DNA of 64,000 nucleotides from the NCBI RefSeq assembly GCF_009712605.1, contig NZ_WASO01000001.1, positions 62,001 through 126,000 of the forward strand, in the 5' to 3' direction. This document shows, in pieces, positions 37,145-45,238 of the stretch; within the stretch, counting starts at the first letter, position 1, and every line of letters begins with the position of its first letter. A program made the translations under genes and the position numbers. The DNA is from Paludibacter sp. GTDB lineage: Bacteria > Bacteroidota > Bacteroidia > Bacteroidales > Paludibacteraceae. The notes below the pieces were generated by a model. That model was not told where the DNA came from, searched no databases, and saw only the letters and a program-made list of their open reading frames with translations.

Positions 37145-37669
37145 TTACCACCCAAAAGCGGCATTATCGTCCATCCATTTTCCCTGTACTTTCAGGACTT
37201 GTTCCATGACGTCGCGGGCACATCCTTCTCCTCCTTTTAAGGGGGATACATAGACTGAAATTGCTTTTATTTCGGGAGCGGCATCCTGAGGGCAGGTGGG
37301 TACACCAACACGTGACATAACCTGATAATCAGGAATGTCGTCGCCCATGTAAAGTACTTCGTTTGCATTCAGCGAGTATTTGAGAAGGAACTCATCGAGG
37401 TCGTTTGTCTTGGTGCTTGAGGCCATGTAGATATCTTTCACCCCCAAGCGTTCGAAGCGAAGCCGAACAGCATTTGTGTTTCCACCGGTGATAATAGCAA
37501 CATGGTATCCTTTTTTTATAGCGTACTGGATTGCATACCCGTCTTTGATATTTACCATCCGCATAGGTTCACCATTGGGGTGCAACGGTATGCTGTTGTT
37601 TGATAACACGCCGTCAACATCAAAAACAAAAGCTTTGACATTGTTGAGAAGTTCTTTGAAATTTGCCAT
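37145..37669 (-). CDS. kdsC: KDO-8-phosphate phosphatase, KdsC type (HAD family)
   Basis: A 174-residue HAD phosphatase without a cap domain, as in KdsC. The nucleophile motif is [10 protein letters not shown] (residues 15-24), motif II is in [12 protein letters not shown], and motif IV is [11 protein letters not shown]. KdsC removes phosphate from 3-deoxy-D-manno-octulosonate 8-phosphate to give KDO for lipid A core. Other C0-type HAD phosphatases (for example of the YrbI group acting on related sugars) are alternatives, but KdsC is the best fit. It lies between tRNA-Gln and the rfb genes. Confidence 0.88.
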   Translation of the reverse strand: MANFKELLNNVKAFVFDVDGVLSNNSIPLHPNGEPMRMVNIKDGYAIQYAIKKGYHVAIITGGNTNAVRLRFERLGVKDIYMASSTKTNDLDEFLLKYSLNANEVLYMGDDIPDYQVMSRVGVPTCPQDAAPEIKAISVYVSPLKGGEGCARDVMEQVLKVQGKWMDDNAAFGW

Positions 37670-37683
37670 AGGACATCATTTTT

Positions 37684-37734
37684 TATATAAAAAACAAAGG
37701 CCAAAAGTTTGTAAAACAAACCGTTGGCCTTGTT
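37684..37734 (-). terminator. Terminator after tRNA-Gln
   Basis: AACAAGGCCAA pairs with TTGGCCTTTGTT (one bulge) directly after the tRNA CCA end on the minus strand, followed by TTTTTTATA. Confidence 0.8.
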
Positions 37735-37808
37735 TGGTTGTCTCACCAGGATTCGAACCTAGACAGGCAGTACCAAAAACTGCAGTGCTACCATTACACC
37801 ATGAGACA
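37735..37808 (-). tRNA. tRNA-Gln (anticodon TTG)
   Basis: Read on the minus strand: acceptor stem TGTCTCA/TGAGACA, D arm with GTAATGGTAG, anticodon stem GCAGT/ACTGC with loop TTTTGGT (anticodon TTG), T arm with GGTTCGAATCC, discriminator A and an encoded CCA. The tRNA body is 71 bases. A matched promoter and a terminator flank it. Confidence 0.95.
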
Positions 37809-37838
37809 CTCCATTATGTTTTGCTTAAAAAGCGAGTG

Positions 37839-37869
37839 CAAAGGTAAGCGTTTAATGCTTTTCCACAAA
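37839..37869 (-). promoter_or_regulatory. Promoter of tRNA-Gln
   Basis: TACCTTTG (37846-37839, minus) with TTTG (37869-37866) exactly 19 bases upstream; about 30 bases before the tRNA 5' end. Confidence 0.8.
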
Positions 37870-38005
37870 ATATTTTGGATAAAATTTTCTTTGTGGTTAT
37901 ATTTTTTTGACCAAATCCGATATAATGGGCTGATCTTTAAAATATAAATTTTGAAAGATGAGCCTGAACTTTTACCTTTGAAAAAGTTCAGAGGAAGAAG
38001 AACTT

Positions 38006-40147
38006 TTATTTTTTCGTAAGAATATCCAGCCACTTGCGTGGTTTCTTCAATTCCTCAAAAACAGGTGACGGGTTATGCAAAACACTAAACCGTTCGTCAG
38101 TTTCCGATTGGAACCCGAACTGTTCGGGGTAGATAACAAGCTGACTGTTGTTTATGACCGCATTGGATACCGAAGCAAACAACTCTTCGAACAAAGCATT
38201 GTAAGAGATTGTTGATTTACGTCCTGCGATAAAAATCACCAAATCGTTGCTGCGTACCTGTTTGATGCAGGACTCTATTTCATGCCATCCCTCCATTTTT
38301 CGATAAAACGTGGGAACCTTGTGTTTGTGTAGCCCGGCAAATAACTTAAGCTTCTCTTCCGTGTCGCTATTGGCATAGAAAATAAGAGATGCATCTGCTT
38401 GTTTCGCAATGTGGTATATGTGCTCGTAGCTACGCTGGAATCCAAGTTCGAGTTCGGCTTTCTCCGGAATAAACGTTACGATCTGCGAGGTTGTTCCCAG
38501 TGGTTGGACAGGCTTGTAAACATAGATAGACCGGCTCATGCTTTTTTGCAAAGAATCTGCCATTTGTCCTAATACCGATTCCGTGAGCTTTGTCTTTCGG
38601 TGCAGTCCGATGATTACATCTGAAATGTTGTGCTCTTTCACGGTATGAATAATTCCACTGGCTGCGTTTACGTCGTAGCGTACAAGTTGTTCGATCGTGT
38701 TGTCGGTAGATGCGGCAACTTTGGCGGCTCTTTCCAGTAATTTTTCTCCTGTTCCCCGGCTTTCGTTCACTATGTCGTCTACTACAGCCAAAACGTACAA
38801 CGGCTGTTTCAACGGAGCTGTTTTCATCATTACGGCCAGTTCCATCAGCCTGTCTATTGTTTCAGGATTTGATACTGGTATAAGTATTCGTTCGCGTGTT
38901 TCTTTCTCGGATTTGTCTCCCGTTTGTCCTGCCAGTGCCAGTCTGCGGGCTGCTTTTTCTGTGACAAATGAACTGATAATGCACGATAACAGAATCATGA
39001 TAATGGTCCCGTTCAGTACGTGGTCATTGAGCAATCGTACCGGAGTGCCATCCGGATTTTGTCCCAAAATGATATTGTAACCTACCATTACGGCTGCAAG
39101 TGTTGCTACCGCGTGGGCATTACTCAAACCGAACACCATCAATCCTTCGTCTTTGGTCAGTCGACAGGTGATGCGGGTAAACGTGGCAGCCAGCCATTTG
39201 CTGGTGATGGCGACAACAGCCATAACACCGGCTACGAGTAAGGCCTCGTATCCGCTGAACAATACCCGGTAGTCGATCATCATTCCCACTCCGATCAGAA
39301 AGAAAGGAATGAAAAGCGCATTTCCCACAAATTCGAGACGATGCTTGAGTGGCGATACTTTAGGAACCAGACGGTTCAGCGAAATACCAACCATGAATGA
39401 GCCGAGAACGCCTTCCAGTCCTGCAAGCTGAGCCAGAAATGCCCCAAGGAATACCATAGCTAACACGAAGATGAACTGAAGAATGTTGTCTTCGAAACGT
39501 TTCATGAAAGCCCTGGCAATAATCGGAAAAACAAACAGAACAATTAACCCAAAACAGACAATTTTGATTGCCCATAACACCATAAACCAGTTGGTAAGGG
39601 TTCCTTTGCACATGCCGGCAATAATTGCCAATAGCATAAGCATCAGAGTGTCTGTTAGAATGGTTCCTCCGACTGTGATGTTGACCGCACGGTTTTGCGA
39701 AACTCCATATCGGCCTGTTATCGGATAGGCTACCAGTGTTTGCGATGAATACATTGCTGCCAGCAGAAGCGAAGTCATCAATGAGAAGTGCAGAATGTAG
39801 AGGCTTGTAAATGTTCCGATGAGTATCGGTATGGAAAACGTGAAGAGGCCAAAAATCATTCCTTTGACACGATTGCGGCGAAAGTCGTTCATGTCCATGT
39901 CGATTCCGGCCAGGAAAAGGATGTAGAGAATCCCCACATTGCCGAATAGGTGGAAACTCTCATCGTTGGCAAGAATGTTGAACGCTTTTGGCCCCAGAAG
40001 AATCCCTGCGAAAATCAGCCCTACCACATACGGTATTCTCAGCCGGTGTAAAAGCAACGGAGAAAAGAGAATAACAAGCAGTACCACACCGAAGATAAGG
40101 GTGGAGTTCTCTAAAGGCAATTGTATGGTGATGTCAGACAGGGTCAT
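38006..40147 (-). CDS. Cation:proton antiporter, CPA2 family, with stress-protein-like C-terminus
   Basis: A 713-residue protein with about twelve membrane segments in residues 15-400, matching the Na+/H+ exchanger fold of the CPA2 family (LLLHRLRIPYVVGLIFAGILLGP near residue 30; FLAGIDMDMNDF near 79; GLEGVLGSFMVGISLNRL near 245). The remaining ~280 residues are cytoplasmic and contain two regions resembling universal stress protein domains (ILIPVSNPETIDRLMELAVMM near 422 and the VTFIPEKAELELGF region near 565). Such proteins exchange Na+ or K+ for protons. The ion cannot be read from the sequence. It stands alone, with the GH57 gene upstream on the same strand behind its own terminator. Confidence 0.92.
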   Translation of the reverse strand: MTLSDITIQLPLENSTLIFGVVLLVILFSPLLLHRLRIPYVVGLIFAGILLGPKAFNILANDESFHLFGNVGILYILFLAGIDMDMNDFRRNRVKGMIFGLFTFSIPILIGTFTSLYILHFSLMTSLLLAAMYSSQTLVAYPITGRYGVSQNRAVNITVGGTILTDTLMLMLLAIIAGMCKGTLTNWFMVLWAIKIVCFGLIVLFVFPIIARAFMKRFEDNILQFIFVLAMVFLGAFLAQLAGLEGVLGSFMVGISLNRLVPKVSPLKHRLEFVGNALFIPFFLIGVGMMIDYRVLFSGYEALLVAGVMAVVAITSKWLAATFTRITCRLTKDEGLMVFGLSNAHAVATLAAVMVGYNIILGQNPDGTPVRLLNDHVLNGTIIMILLSCIISSFVTEKAARRLALAGQTGDKSEKETRERILIPVSNPETIDRLMELAVMMKTAPLKQPLYVLAVVDDIVNESRGTGEKLLERAAKVAASTDNTIEQLVRYDVNAASGIIHTVKEHNISDVIIGLHRKTKLTESVLGQMADSLQKSMSRSIYVYKPVQPLGTTSQIVTFIPEKAELELGFQRSYEHIYHIAKQADASLIFYANSDTEEKLKLFAGLHKHKVPTFYRKMEGWHEIESCIKQVRSNDLVIFIAGRKSTISYNALFEELFASVSNAVINNSQLVIYPEQFGFQSETDERFSVLHNPSPVFEELKKPRKWLDILTKK

Positions 40148-40149
40148 TT

Positions 40150-40182
40150 AGTAAAACGGCAAAAACTTAATGTTTTTGCCGT
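40150..40182 (-). terminator. Terminator after the GH57 gene
   Basis: ACGGCAAAAAC and GTTTTTGCCGT are perfect complements around a 5-base loop; on the minus strand the stem is followed by TTTTACT. Confidence 0.8.
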
Positions 40183-40196
40183 ATAAGTATTTGTAA

Positions 40197-41483
40197 TCAA
40201 TCAGCCGGAGAAGTGGACAGAAGTTTCTTTTCCAACTCGTTTATTTTTGATTCCTGATTGTTGATGGTGGTCAACAGTGCATTTAATTCTTCATTTTCGA
40301 TGCTGGAAGGGAATTGCCCTTTGACCCGATCCATAAAGTCGGCAAGTACATTCATGTAGTTTGTAAACGCATCGTATGGCGACTCGTAGTTCGGATAAAC
40401 GGTAAACCCGGTCCATGGTTTGGTTGTCATGTAATGAAAATGGTCGGACGATTGCAGGCAGAGCCAGTCGCGTTTCAATGCGCGATCGGAGCACAAACGA
40501 ACCCGTTCTCCTACCTGATATAGTTTCTGAAGCGCTTCGGTCTGGAGATCATTACCGGTCCAGCTGCTCAGGTCTTTTTCTTCTCCCGACCATGTTTGAG
40601 GGTAGGGGACGCTGATCGGAGAAATAGGATTGAATTTTTTTGCAATTTCGGCCGGAGTGGAAAAGGTTATTTTATTTGCTAAAGCCTGAAGTGGTAATGC
40701 TTTGATGAATTCAAAAATACCGCTTTCGGGACGTTGGCGTTCTCCGATAGACTGATAGCCCATGAAGATGCTGAAAACTTTTTCGCTTTCTTCTGCGCTT
40801 TTAATCCAGCTCATCAGTTTTTCGGCTGTCAGAGGAAATTCGCTCCAGCTCCAGTCAGAGAAACGATATGCAATGTCATCACTCAGTTTCATGTTGCGGG
40901 TCAGTACTTTGACCTGCGGAATGTAACTGTGGCCGTATACAAAATTCGGGCTTTTCCATCCTAATACATGCTTGGAGCCTTCGGTAAGCATAGTGGAATA
41001 TCCCATTTCGTAAACCATTTGGGCGATCTCGTCGGAATAAATCATTTCAGTATTCCGGAAAGTGGTAGGTCGAACGCCAAAAAGCTCATAAATAGTATCG
41101 CTGTGCATTTTGACCTGCTGAACAAACTCTTCAGGATCAAATACGGCGGCGAGCGAATGAGAATATGTTTCCGCAACAAACTCCACACTTCCTGTTTCGG
41201 CAAGTTCCTTAAAGCTATCAATCACTTCGGGAGCATATTGTTCGAAGAGTTCAAGCGCAATTCCCGAGATGGAAAAAGAAACCTTGAATTTGCCGTGCGA
41301 ACTGCGTATCATGTCGAGAATGAGACGGTTTGCCGGTAAGAAGCTGCTATTTGCTATGCGCTGAACATTTGCTTCGTTTGCAAAGTCATCGTAGTAATAA
41401 TGATCGGATCCTATTTCAAAGAAACGATAACGCTTTAACTGCATCGGTAAATGCACCTGGAAGTAGAAACAGATAGTTTTCAT
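40197..41483 (-). CDS. Glycoside hydrolase family 57 protein (alpha-amylase-like)
   Basis: A 428-residue protein recognisable as the short Bacteroidetes GH57 form: MKTICFYFQVHLPMQLKRYRF at the N-terminus, FFEIGSDHYYYDDFANE, FVAETYSHSLAAVFDPEEF and LTEGSKHVLGWKSPN. GH57 enzymes act on alpha-glucans such as glycogen by a retaining mechanism. The first conserved region reads FQVHLP, not the more usual HQP, which is shared by my memory of the Bacteroidetes subgroup. In related genomes this gene often neighbours a glycogen debranching enzyme and a glycosyltransferase; here it does not. The last ~35 residues look like a short coiled coil. Confidence 0.87.
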   Translation of the reverse strand: MKTICFYFQVHLPMQLKRYRFFEIGSDHYYYDDFANEANVQRIANSSFLPANRLILDMIRSSHGKFKVSFSISGIALELFEQYAPEVIDSFKELAETGSVEFVAETYSHSLAAVFDPEEFVQQVKMHSDTIYELFGVRPTTFRNTEMIYSDEIAQMVYEMGYSTMLTEGSKHVLGWKSPNFVYGHSYIPQVKVLTRNMKLSDDIAYRFSDWSWSEFPLTAEKLMSWIKSAEESEKVFSIFMGYQSIGERQRPESGIFEFIKALPLQALANKITFSTPAEIAKKFNPISPISVPYPQTWSGEEKDLSSWTGNDLQTEALQKLYQVGERVRLCSDRALKRDWLCLQSSDHFHYMTTKPWTGFTVYPNYESPYDAFTNYMNVLADFMDRVKGQFPSSIENEELNALLTTINNQESKINELEKKLLSTSPAD

Positions 41484-41769
41484 TTGTGTGTAGTTTAGAT
41501 TTTAAAGGACAAATGGAATTGGCAAATCAGCGAAGCTAACTCCATGTTGTTGCATGTGCCTAATCGCATTGATTCCGGTTAGCTCGCGCTGAACGTTGTT
41601 TCGTGACAATAGGTTTTGTAAAACAACATGTTCGTTTCATAAGCGAAAAGTTTAAGGTGAGCTGATAAATTTACTGATGTCTTCCGGCATTCAGAATGTG
41701 GATGGAGAAAGGATATCGGTTTCATCTACCCATGGCAAAAATAGGATTTATTTCGGAGATACAAAAAAA
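41484..41769. other. Intergenic stretch between GH57 and tRNA-Ser
   Basis: About 290 bases with no supported gene. It contains the inverted-repeat element described at 41527-41592 and otherwise nothing I recognise. The GH57 promoter presumably lies here on the minus strand but no convincing TAnnTTTG was found close to the start. Confidence 0.5.
41527..41592. repeat. Inverted repeat with dispersed CAGCGAAGCTAA cores
   Basis: TCAGCGAAGCTAAC (41527-41540) and GTTAGCTCGCGCTGA (41578-41592) form near-complementary arms. The right arm continues into ACGTTGTTTC, matching the unit at 9031-9053 in reverse over about 23 bases. Confidence 0.6.
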
Positions 41770-41800
41770 ATATGGCACCTATCTTGCGACAAGTGCCATA
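41762..41800 (-). terminator. Terminator after tRNA-Ser
   Basis: TATGGCAC and GTGCCATA are perfect complements; on the minus strand a run of eight T residues follows. It lies 18 bases beyond the tRNA 3' end. Confidence 0.85.
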
Positions 41801-41817
41801 AAAATGCAATTAAAAAG

Positions 41818-41904
41818 CGGTGAGGGGGGGATTCGAACCCCCGGTACGGTTACCCGTACGACAGTTTAGCAAACTGTTGGTTTAAGCCACTCACCCACCT
41901 CACC
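41818..41904 (-). tRNA. tRNA-Ser (anticodon GCT)
   Basis: An 87-base class II tRNA on the minus strand: acceptor GGTGAGG/CCTCACC, anticodon arm ACAGT-TTGCTAA-ACTGT (anticodon GCT, reading AGC/AGU), a long variable arm with CGTACGGGTAACCGTACC, and T arm GGGGGTTCGAATCCCCC. CCA is not encoded. Confidence 0.96.
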
Positions 41905-41946
41905 AGTGTCCGAGTCATTGCCTAAACGGTTGCCTTAAAAGCGATG

Positions 41947-41978
41947 CAAAAGTAGGAAATAATTTTCATTTTTTCAAA
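41947..41978 (-). promoter_or_regulatory. Promoter of tRNA-Ser
   Basis: TACTTTTG (41954-41947, minus) with TTTG (41978-41975) 20 bases upstream; about 42 bases before the tRNA. Confidence 0.75.
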
Positions 41979-42010
41979 CTCTCTTTCAAAATATTCTCAA
42001 TAGGAATGAT

Positions 42011-42018
42011 TAAATTTG
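42011..42018 (+). promoter_or_regulatory. Candidate -7 element of mltG
   Basis: TAAATTTG, 36 bases before the mltG ATG. No clear upstream box. Confidence 0.5.
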
Positions 42019-42054
42019 CAAGCTCAATTGATAAGGCTTAAAAATTAGGTAGTT

Positions 42055-43104
42055 ATGAAAAAGAAAATATACCGTAATTCCAAATTAATCAAAAGGATAG
42101 CATTAGTTTTGGGTGCTATAGCCGTCCTTTTTATAGGGTATCAGGCATATATTTATTTCCGCGGAAACTTCTTTACACCTTCGGGCGAAACTGTTTATAT
42201 CTACATTCATGAACATGCCACGCTTGATGATGTGGTGAAACAAATAGAGAAAAAAACCAAGCCACGGGATATTAATTCTTTCATCCGTTTGGCAAAAACA
42301 GAAGGCTATCCCACTAAAATACGGACTGGGCGTTATGCCATCACGAATGGGATGACTAATCACAAATTACTTTCCAACCTGAAAAAACACATTCAGGAAC
42401 CAGTGAAGCTTAAATTCAACAACATTCGGACAAAAGCCCAATTGGCCGGACGCTTGTCGAAACAGCTGATGGCCGATTCGCTGACGCTGCTTTCAGTGTT
42501 GAATGATTCCTTAGCAGACGAAAAAATGGGATTTACTCCCGAAACGGTAGTGGCGATGTTTATCCCTAATACCTATGATATGCTTTGGGATATAACGCCG
42601 GCTCAGTTTATTAAGAGGATGCATCACGAATACGAAGAATTCTGGACGGATGAGCGGAAGCAAAAGGCCAAGAAAGCGAACCTTACTCCGGTTCAGGTGA
42701 CGACTCTTGCCTCTATCATTGAAGAAGAAACTAATCACAAAGCCGATAAACCGATAGTTGCAGGATTGTATCTGAATCGCTTGCGGATAGGGATGCCTTT
42801 GCAGTCGTGCCCAACCATCAAGTTTGCACTGAATGACTTTTCGTTGAAACGCATAACCGGCATTCATTTGCGGGTGCAGTCGCCTTACAATACTTACAAA
42901 AACCCGGGCTTGCCTCCGGGACCGATCCGTATTCCGAGTATCGAAAGCATCGATGCCGTGCTCGACTTTAAGCCGAATAACTATCTCTACATGTGCGCGA
43001 AGGAAACTTTGAACGGAGAGCATTATTTTGCGGCTACCTGGGCAGAACATAAACGGAATGCCGACCGCTATGCCGCTATGATGAACAAACGCGGAATTCA
43101 CTAA
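42055..43104 (+). CDS. mltG: Endolytic transglycosylase MltG
   Basis: A 349-residue YceG-family enzyme. An N-terminal membrane segment (about residues 12-31, IALVLGAIAVLFIGYQAYIYF) anchors it, followed by a LysM-like domain and the catalytic domain with the conserved Glu in LASIIEEETNHKADKPIVAGLYLNR and then LQSCPTIKFAL, NTYKNPGLPPGPI. MltG cuts nascent glycan strands at the inner membrane and sets their length. The stop codon directly abuts the stop codon of the convergent gene, leaving no intergenic bases. Confidence 0.95.
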   Translation: MKKKIYRNSKLIKRIALVLGAIAVLFIGYQAYIYFRGNFFTPSGETVYIYIHEHATLDDVVKQIEKKTKPRDINSFIRLAKTEGYPTKIRTGRYAITNGMTNHKLLSNLKKHIQEPVKLKFNNIRTKAQLAGRLSKQLMADSLTLLSVLNDSLADEKMGFTPETVVAMFIPNTYDMLWDITPAQFIKRMHHEYEEFWTDERKQKAKKANLTPVQVTTLASIIEEETNHKADKPIVAGLYLNRLRIGMPLQSCPTIKFALNDFSLKRITGIHLRVQSPYNTYKNPGLPPGPIRIPSIESIDAVLDFKPNNYLYMCAKETLNGEHYFAATWAEHKRNADRYAAMMNKRGIH

Positions 43105-43803
43105 TCAGAACAGGTGGCGGATGTGATGACCCGACAGCTCTTTGCGGAGCCGGTCGGAGTCGGGCGCTACCTGTCGTAATAAAGTCCAAAAGCGTTCGCT
43201 ATGGTTGTGTTCTACCGTGTGGCACAGTTCGTGCAGAATCACGTACTCGATCAGATGCTTGGGGAGCAGTAGCATATAGAGCGAAAGATTGATGCTGTTG
43301 ACCCGCGAACAACTACCCCAGCGGGTTTGGCTCGACTGTATTTTAACCCCGTTGAATTTGAAGCCGTGCTCTGCGGCTAAGCGAATAATCATGGGCGGCA
43401 ACTCCTTCTTGGCCGCCTGTCGCAGAAAATAGACCACCCCTTTGCGAATAGCCGTTTGAATGGTTGGCGAATGTACATCTTTTTGTGCCGGATATTCGAT
43501 GATGAGTATGCCGTTTGCCAGCCGGAAGAAGAGCTGATTGCGGTTGGCGGCGATCACTTGCGTGGTGAACGTCAGTGTTTTCAGCGGATGGTCGGCATCG
43601 ATCCATTGCTGGTGCTTCTCTTTTTTCTTCAATAAGGTCTCTCTTGTCTGCTCCAGAAATCGTACTCCTTCCTCATAAAATTTCTCCGAAGGCAGCGTCA
43701 CGCGCACGCCGTCGGCCACCAGGCGCAGGAAAATGCGCCGCGAGCGCGGATTGACCGTAAATGAAATTTGTCCCAGTTCGGGATCGTGAAGCGATGGACA
43801 CAT
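43105..43803 (-). CDS. YgjP-like zinc metallopeptidase (DUF45)
   Basis: A 232-residue protein of the YgjP/DUF45 (SprT-like, M48-clan) type. The zinc motif HELCH is in YVILHELCHTVEHNHSERFW near residue 192, with a third ligand candidate in NHSERF. Conserved WGSCS (TRWGSCSRVNSINLS) is also present. The natural substrate of this family is not known. It converges on mltG with zero spacing, so the two transcripts must overlap at their 3' ends unless termination occurs inside coding sequence. Confidence 0.9.
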   Translation of the reverse strand: MCPSLHDPELGQISFTVNPRSRRIFLRLVADGVRVTLPSEKFYEEGVRFLEQTRETLLKKKEKHQQWIDADHPLKTLTFTTQVIAANRNQLFFRLANGILIIEYPAQKDVHSPTIQTAIRKGVVYFLRQAAKKELPPMIIRLAAEHGFKFNGVKIQSSQTRWGSCSRVNSINLSLYMLLLPKHLIEYVILHELCHTVEHNHSERFWTLLRQVAPDSDRLRKELSGHHIRHLF

Positions 43804-43902
43804 GCTTTTGGAGATTGATGTGCAAAGATACGAAATATACGATGTGGGGATAAACAGTTAAAGAGTCCAGCAGCCAAATGTCTGTTTATTGGCTAAAAGA
43901 GT

Positions 43903-43910
43903 TATATTTG
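43903..43910 (+). promoter_or_regulatory. Candidate -7 element upstream of the tandem lipoprotein genes
   Basis: TATATTTG fits TAnnTTTG and lies about 59 bases before the first ATG. Confidence 0.5.
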
Positions 43911-43968
43911 GCAAAAATATGTTTCTTGAAAATATGATTAGACTTTGATCACAAGATATTTATACGCT

Positions 43969-44553
43969 ATGAAGACCAAACTACTATTTATAATCCTTTG
44001 TTTGATTGCATTCGGTTGCAACCAGACTCATTCAAACGATGAAATTTATTGCATGAAGGGAGATGCGTTATGTATTAATAGAAAGTATTATGATAAAATG
44101 AGTGATGCAGAGAGAAGGCAATTATTCATCGACAAAGGGATTTGGGACGATTGGGGTGCAAATAACTTCAAGGATGTAAAATATAGGAGAACATTCACTC
44201 AATTGTTTCTATATCAATTGATAGCTGCAAATAAATATAATAATCCAAATGCACAAGCGCATTTCGGAGAGTATTTTACTCCTTTTTATCCTGGGTCATC
44301 TAGAAATTTAGATCTTAATGTTCTGGATGCAGATACTCGTAAATTTATTTTAGACAACCTTTGGGAAGCTTATAAACAGGATGATGCATATCCTTTTGCC
44401 GCAAGTTATTTAAGTGAATATTACGCGACAGGTAACGGAGTCAAAAAGGATGCTGAATTAAGTAAAGTTCTGAAGCAACGCCATGATTCGATTTCAAAAG
44501 CATATAAATCTCCAGTTTATGATCGGAAATGGATAAAAATAATGATCAGATAA
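43969..44553 (+). CDS. Small lipoprotein, Sel1-like tail (first of a tandem pair)
   Basis: A 194-residue protein starting with a lipoprotein signal peptide (LLFIILCLIAFGC, Cys17 as lipidation site in this start). I do not recognise a named family. The C-terminal part AASYLSEYYATGNGVKKDAEL resembles a Sel1-type repeat, consistent with helical pairs for protein binding. The ATG at 43969 is chosen because it starts the signal peptide. The gene is visibly more AT-rich than its neighbours and is followed after 39 bases by a second lipoprotein gene with the same layout. Confidence 0.75.
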   Translation: MKTKLLFIILCLIAFGCNQTHSNDEIYCMKGDALCINRKYYDKMSDAERRQLFIDKGIWDDWGANNFKDVKYRRTFTQLFLYQLIAANKYNNPNAQAHFGEYFTPFYPGSSRNLDLNVLDADTRKFILDNLWEAYKQDDAYPFAASYLSEYYATGNGVKKDAELSKVLKQRHDSISKAYKSPVYDRKWIKIMIR

Positions 44554-44592
44554 AAACACCTCTAGATTACCATTTCAGCTAATACCTTAAAA

Positions 44593-45132
44593 ATGAAACA
44601 GTTTTATATTATTGCTTTTATCTGCTTGTTGGCGATGTTAGGTTGTTCAAACGGACAGGATAATTCAGACAAATCTTTATTAAAAGAGAATACCGGTAAT
44701 TTTCCGTACATATTCGAATCGGAAGAAGTTCAAATGGCAATTTGCCTGCATGGGGATACTATTGCCTATCAAAAAGTGAAGAAACTGTATCGCGATTATA
44801 ATATCGAAAGAGAAGTGTTTTTTTATTCATTTGTTATGGCAAACCGATACCATTATTTACCTGCCTATTATGATGTTTATGTGTGTCTTTGGCAGGCATT
44901 TAATGGAGGAAAACACGCCATGCTTTGGGATATGACCCGCTTCGACCCCAAATCGAGAGAAATGGTGCTTCATTATCTGAAAATGGGAGCAAAGAGAGGC
45001 AACAAAGATGCGCTGAGAGTTTTAATTAGATATTACACAGCATCCGTAGAATATGGAAAGGAAACCAGAACGTTACATCCTCGTCAGTTTGTAAATGAGT
45101 CATCAGAAAAGAACTCCACGGAAGAGCTATAG
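44593..45132 (+). CDS. Small lipoprotein (second of a tandem pair)
   Basis: A 179-residue lipoprotein with signal MKQFYIIAFICLLAMLGC. The middle and C-terminal parts line up loosely with the preceding gene: FFYSFVMANRYHYLPAYYD against LFLYQLIAANKYNNPNAQA, then a DP.SRE or DADTRK segment, then a helical pair ending in LIRYYT against LSEYYA. This suggests an old duplication. No function can be assigned. A possible hairpin (AAGCGACTT/AAGTCGCTT at about 45206) lies between it and the convergent gene. Confidence 0.72.
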   Translation: MKQFYIIAFICLLAMLGCSNGQDNSDKSLLKENTGNFPYIFESEEVQMAICLHGDTIAYQKVKKLYRDYNIEREVFFYSFVMANRYHYLPAYYDVYVCLWQAFNGGKHAMLWDMTRFDPKSREMVLHYLKMGAKRGNKDALRVLIRYYTASVEYGKETRTLHPRQFVNESSEKNSTEEL

Positions 45133-45238
45133 TAAAATAATCTTGGAAAATTATAGTAGTAAGACTCTGGATTGATGATTGTTTTTTTACCCATTTGTGA
45201 TGAACTGAAGCGACTTGGAAGTCGCTTGACCCATTAGT

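Noticed and set aside
41771-41800. Palindrome beside tRNA-Ser as an integration (att) site
   Set aside because: It is followed by a T run on the tRNA strand and is explained as the tRNA terminator; no integrase or direct repeat is present.
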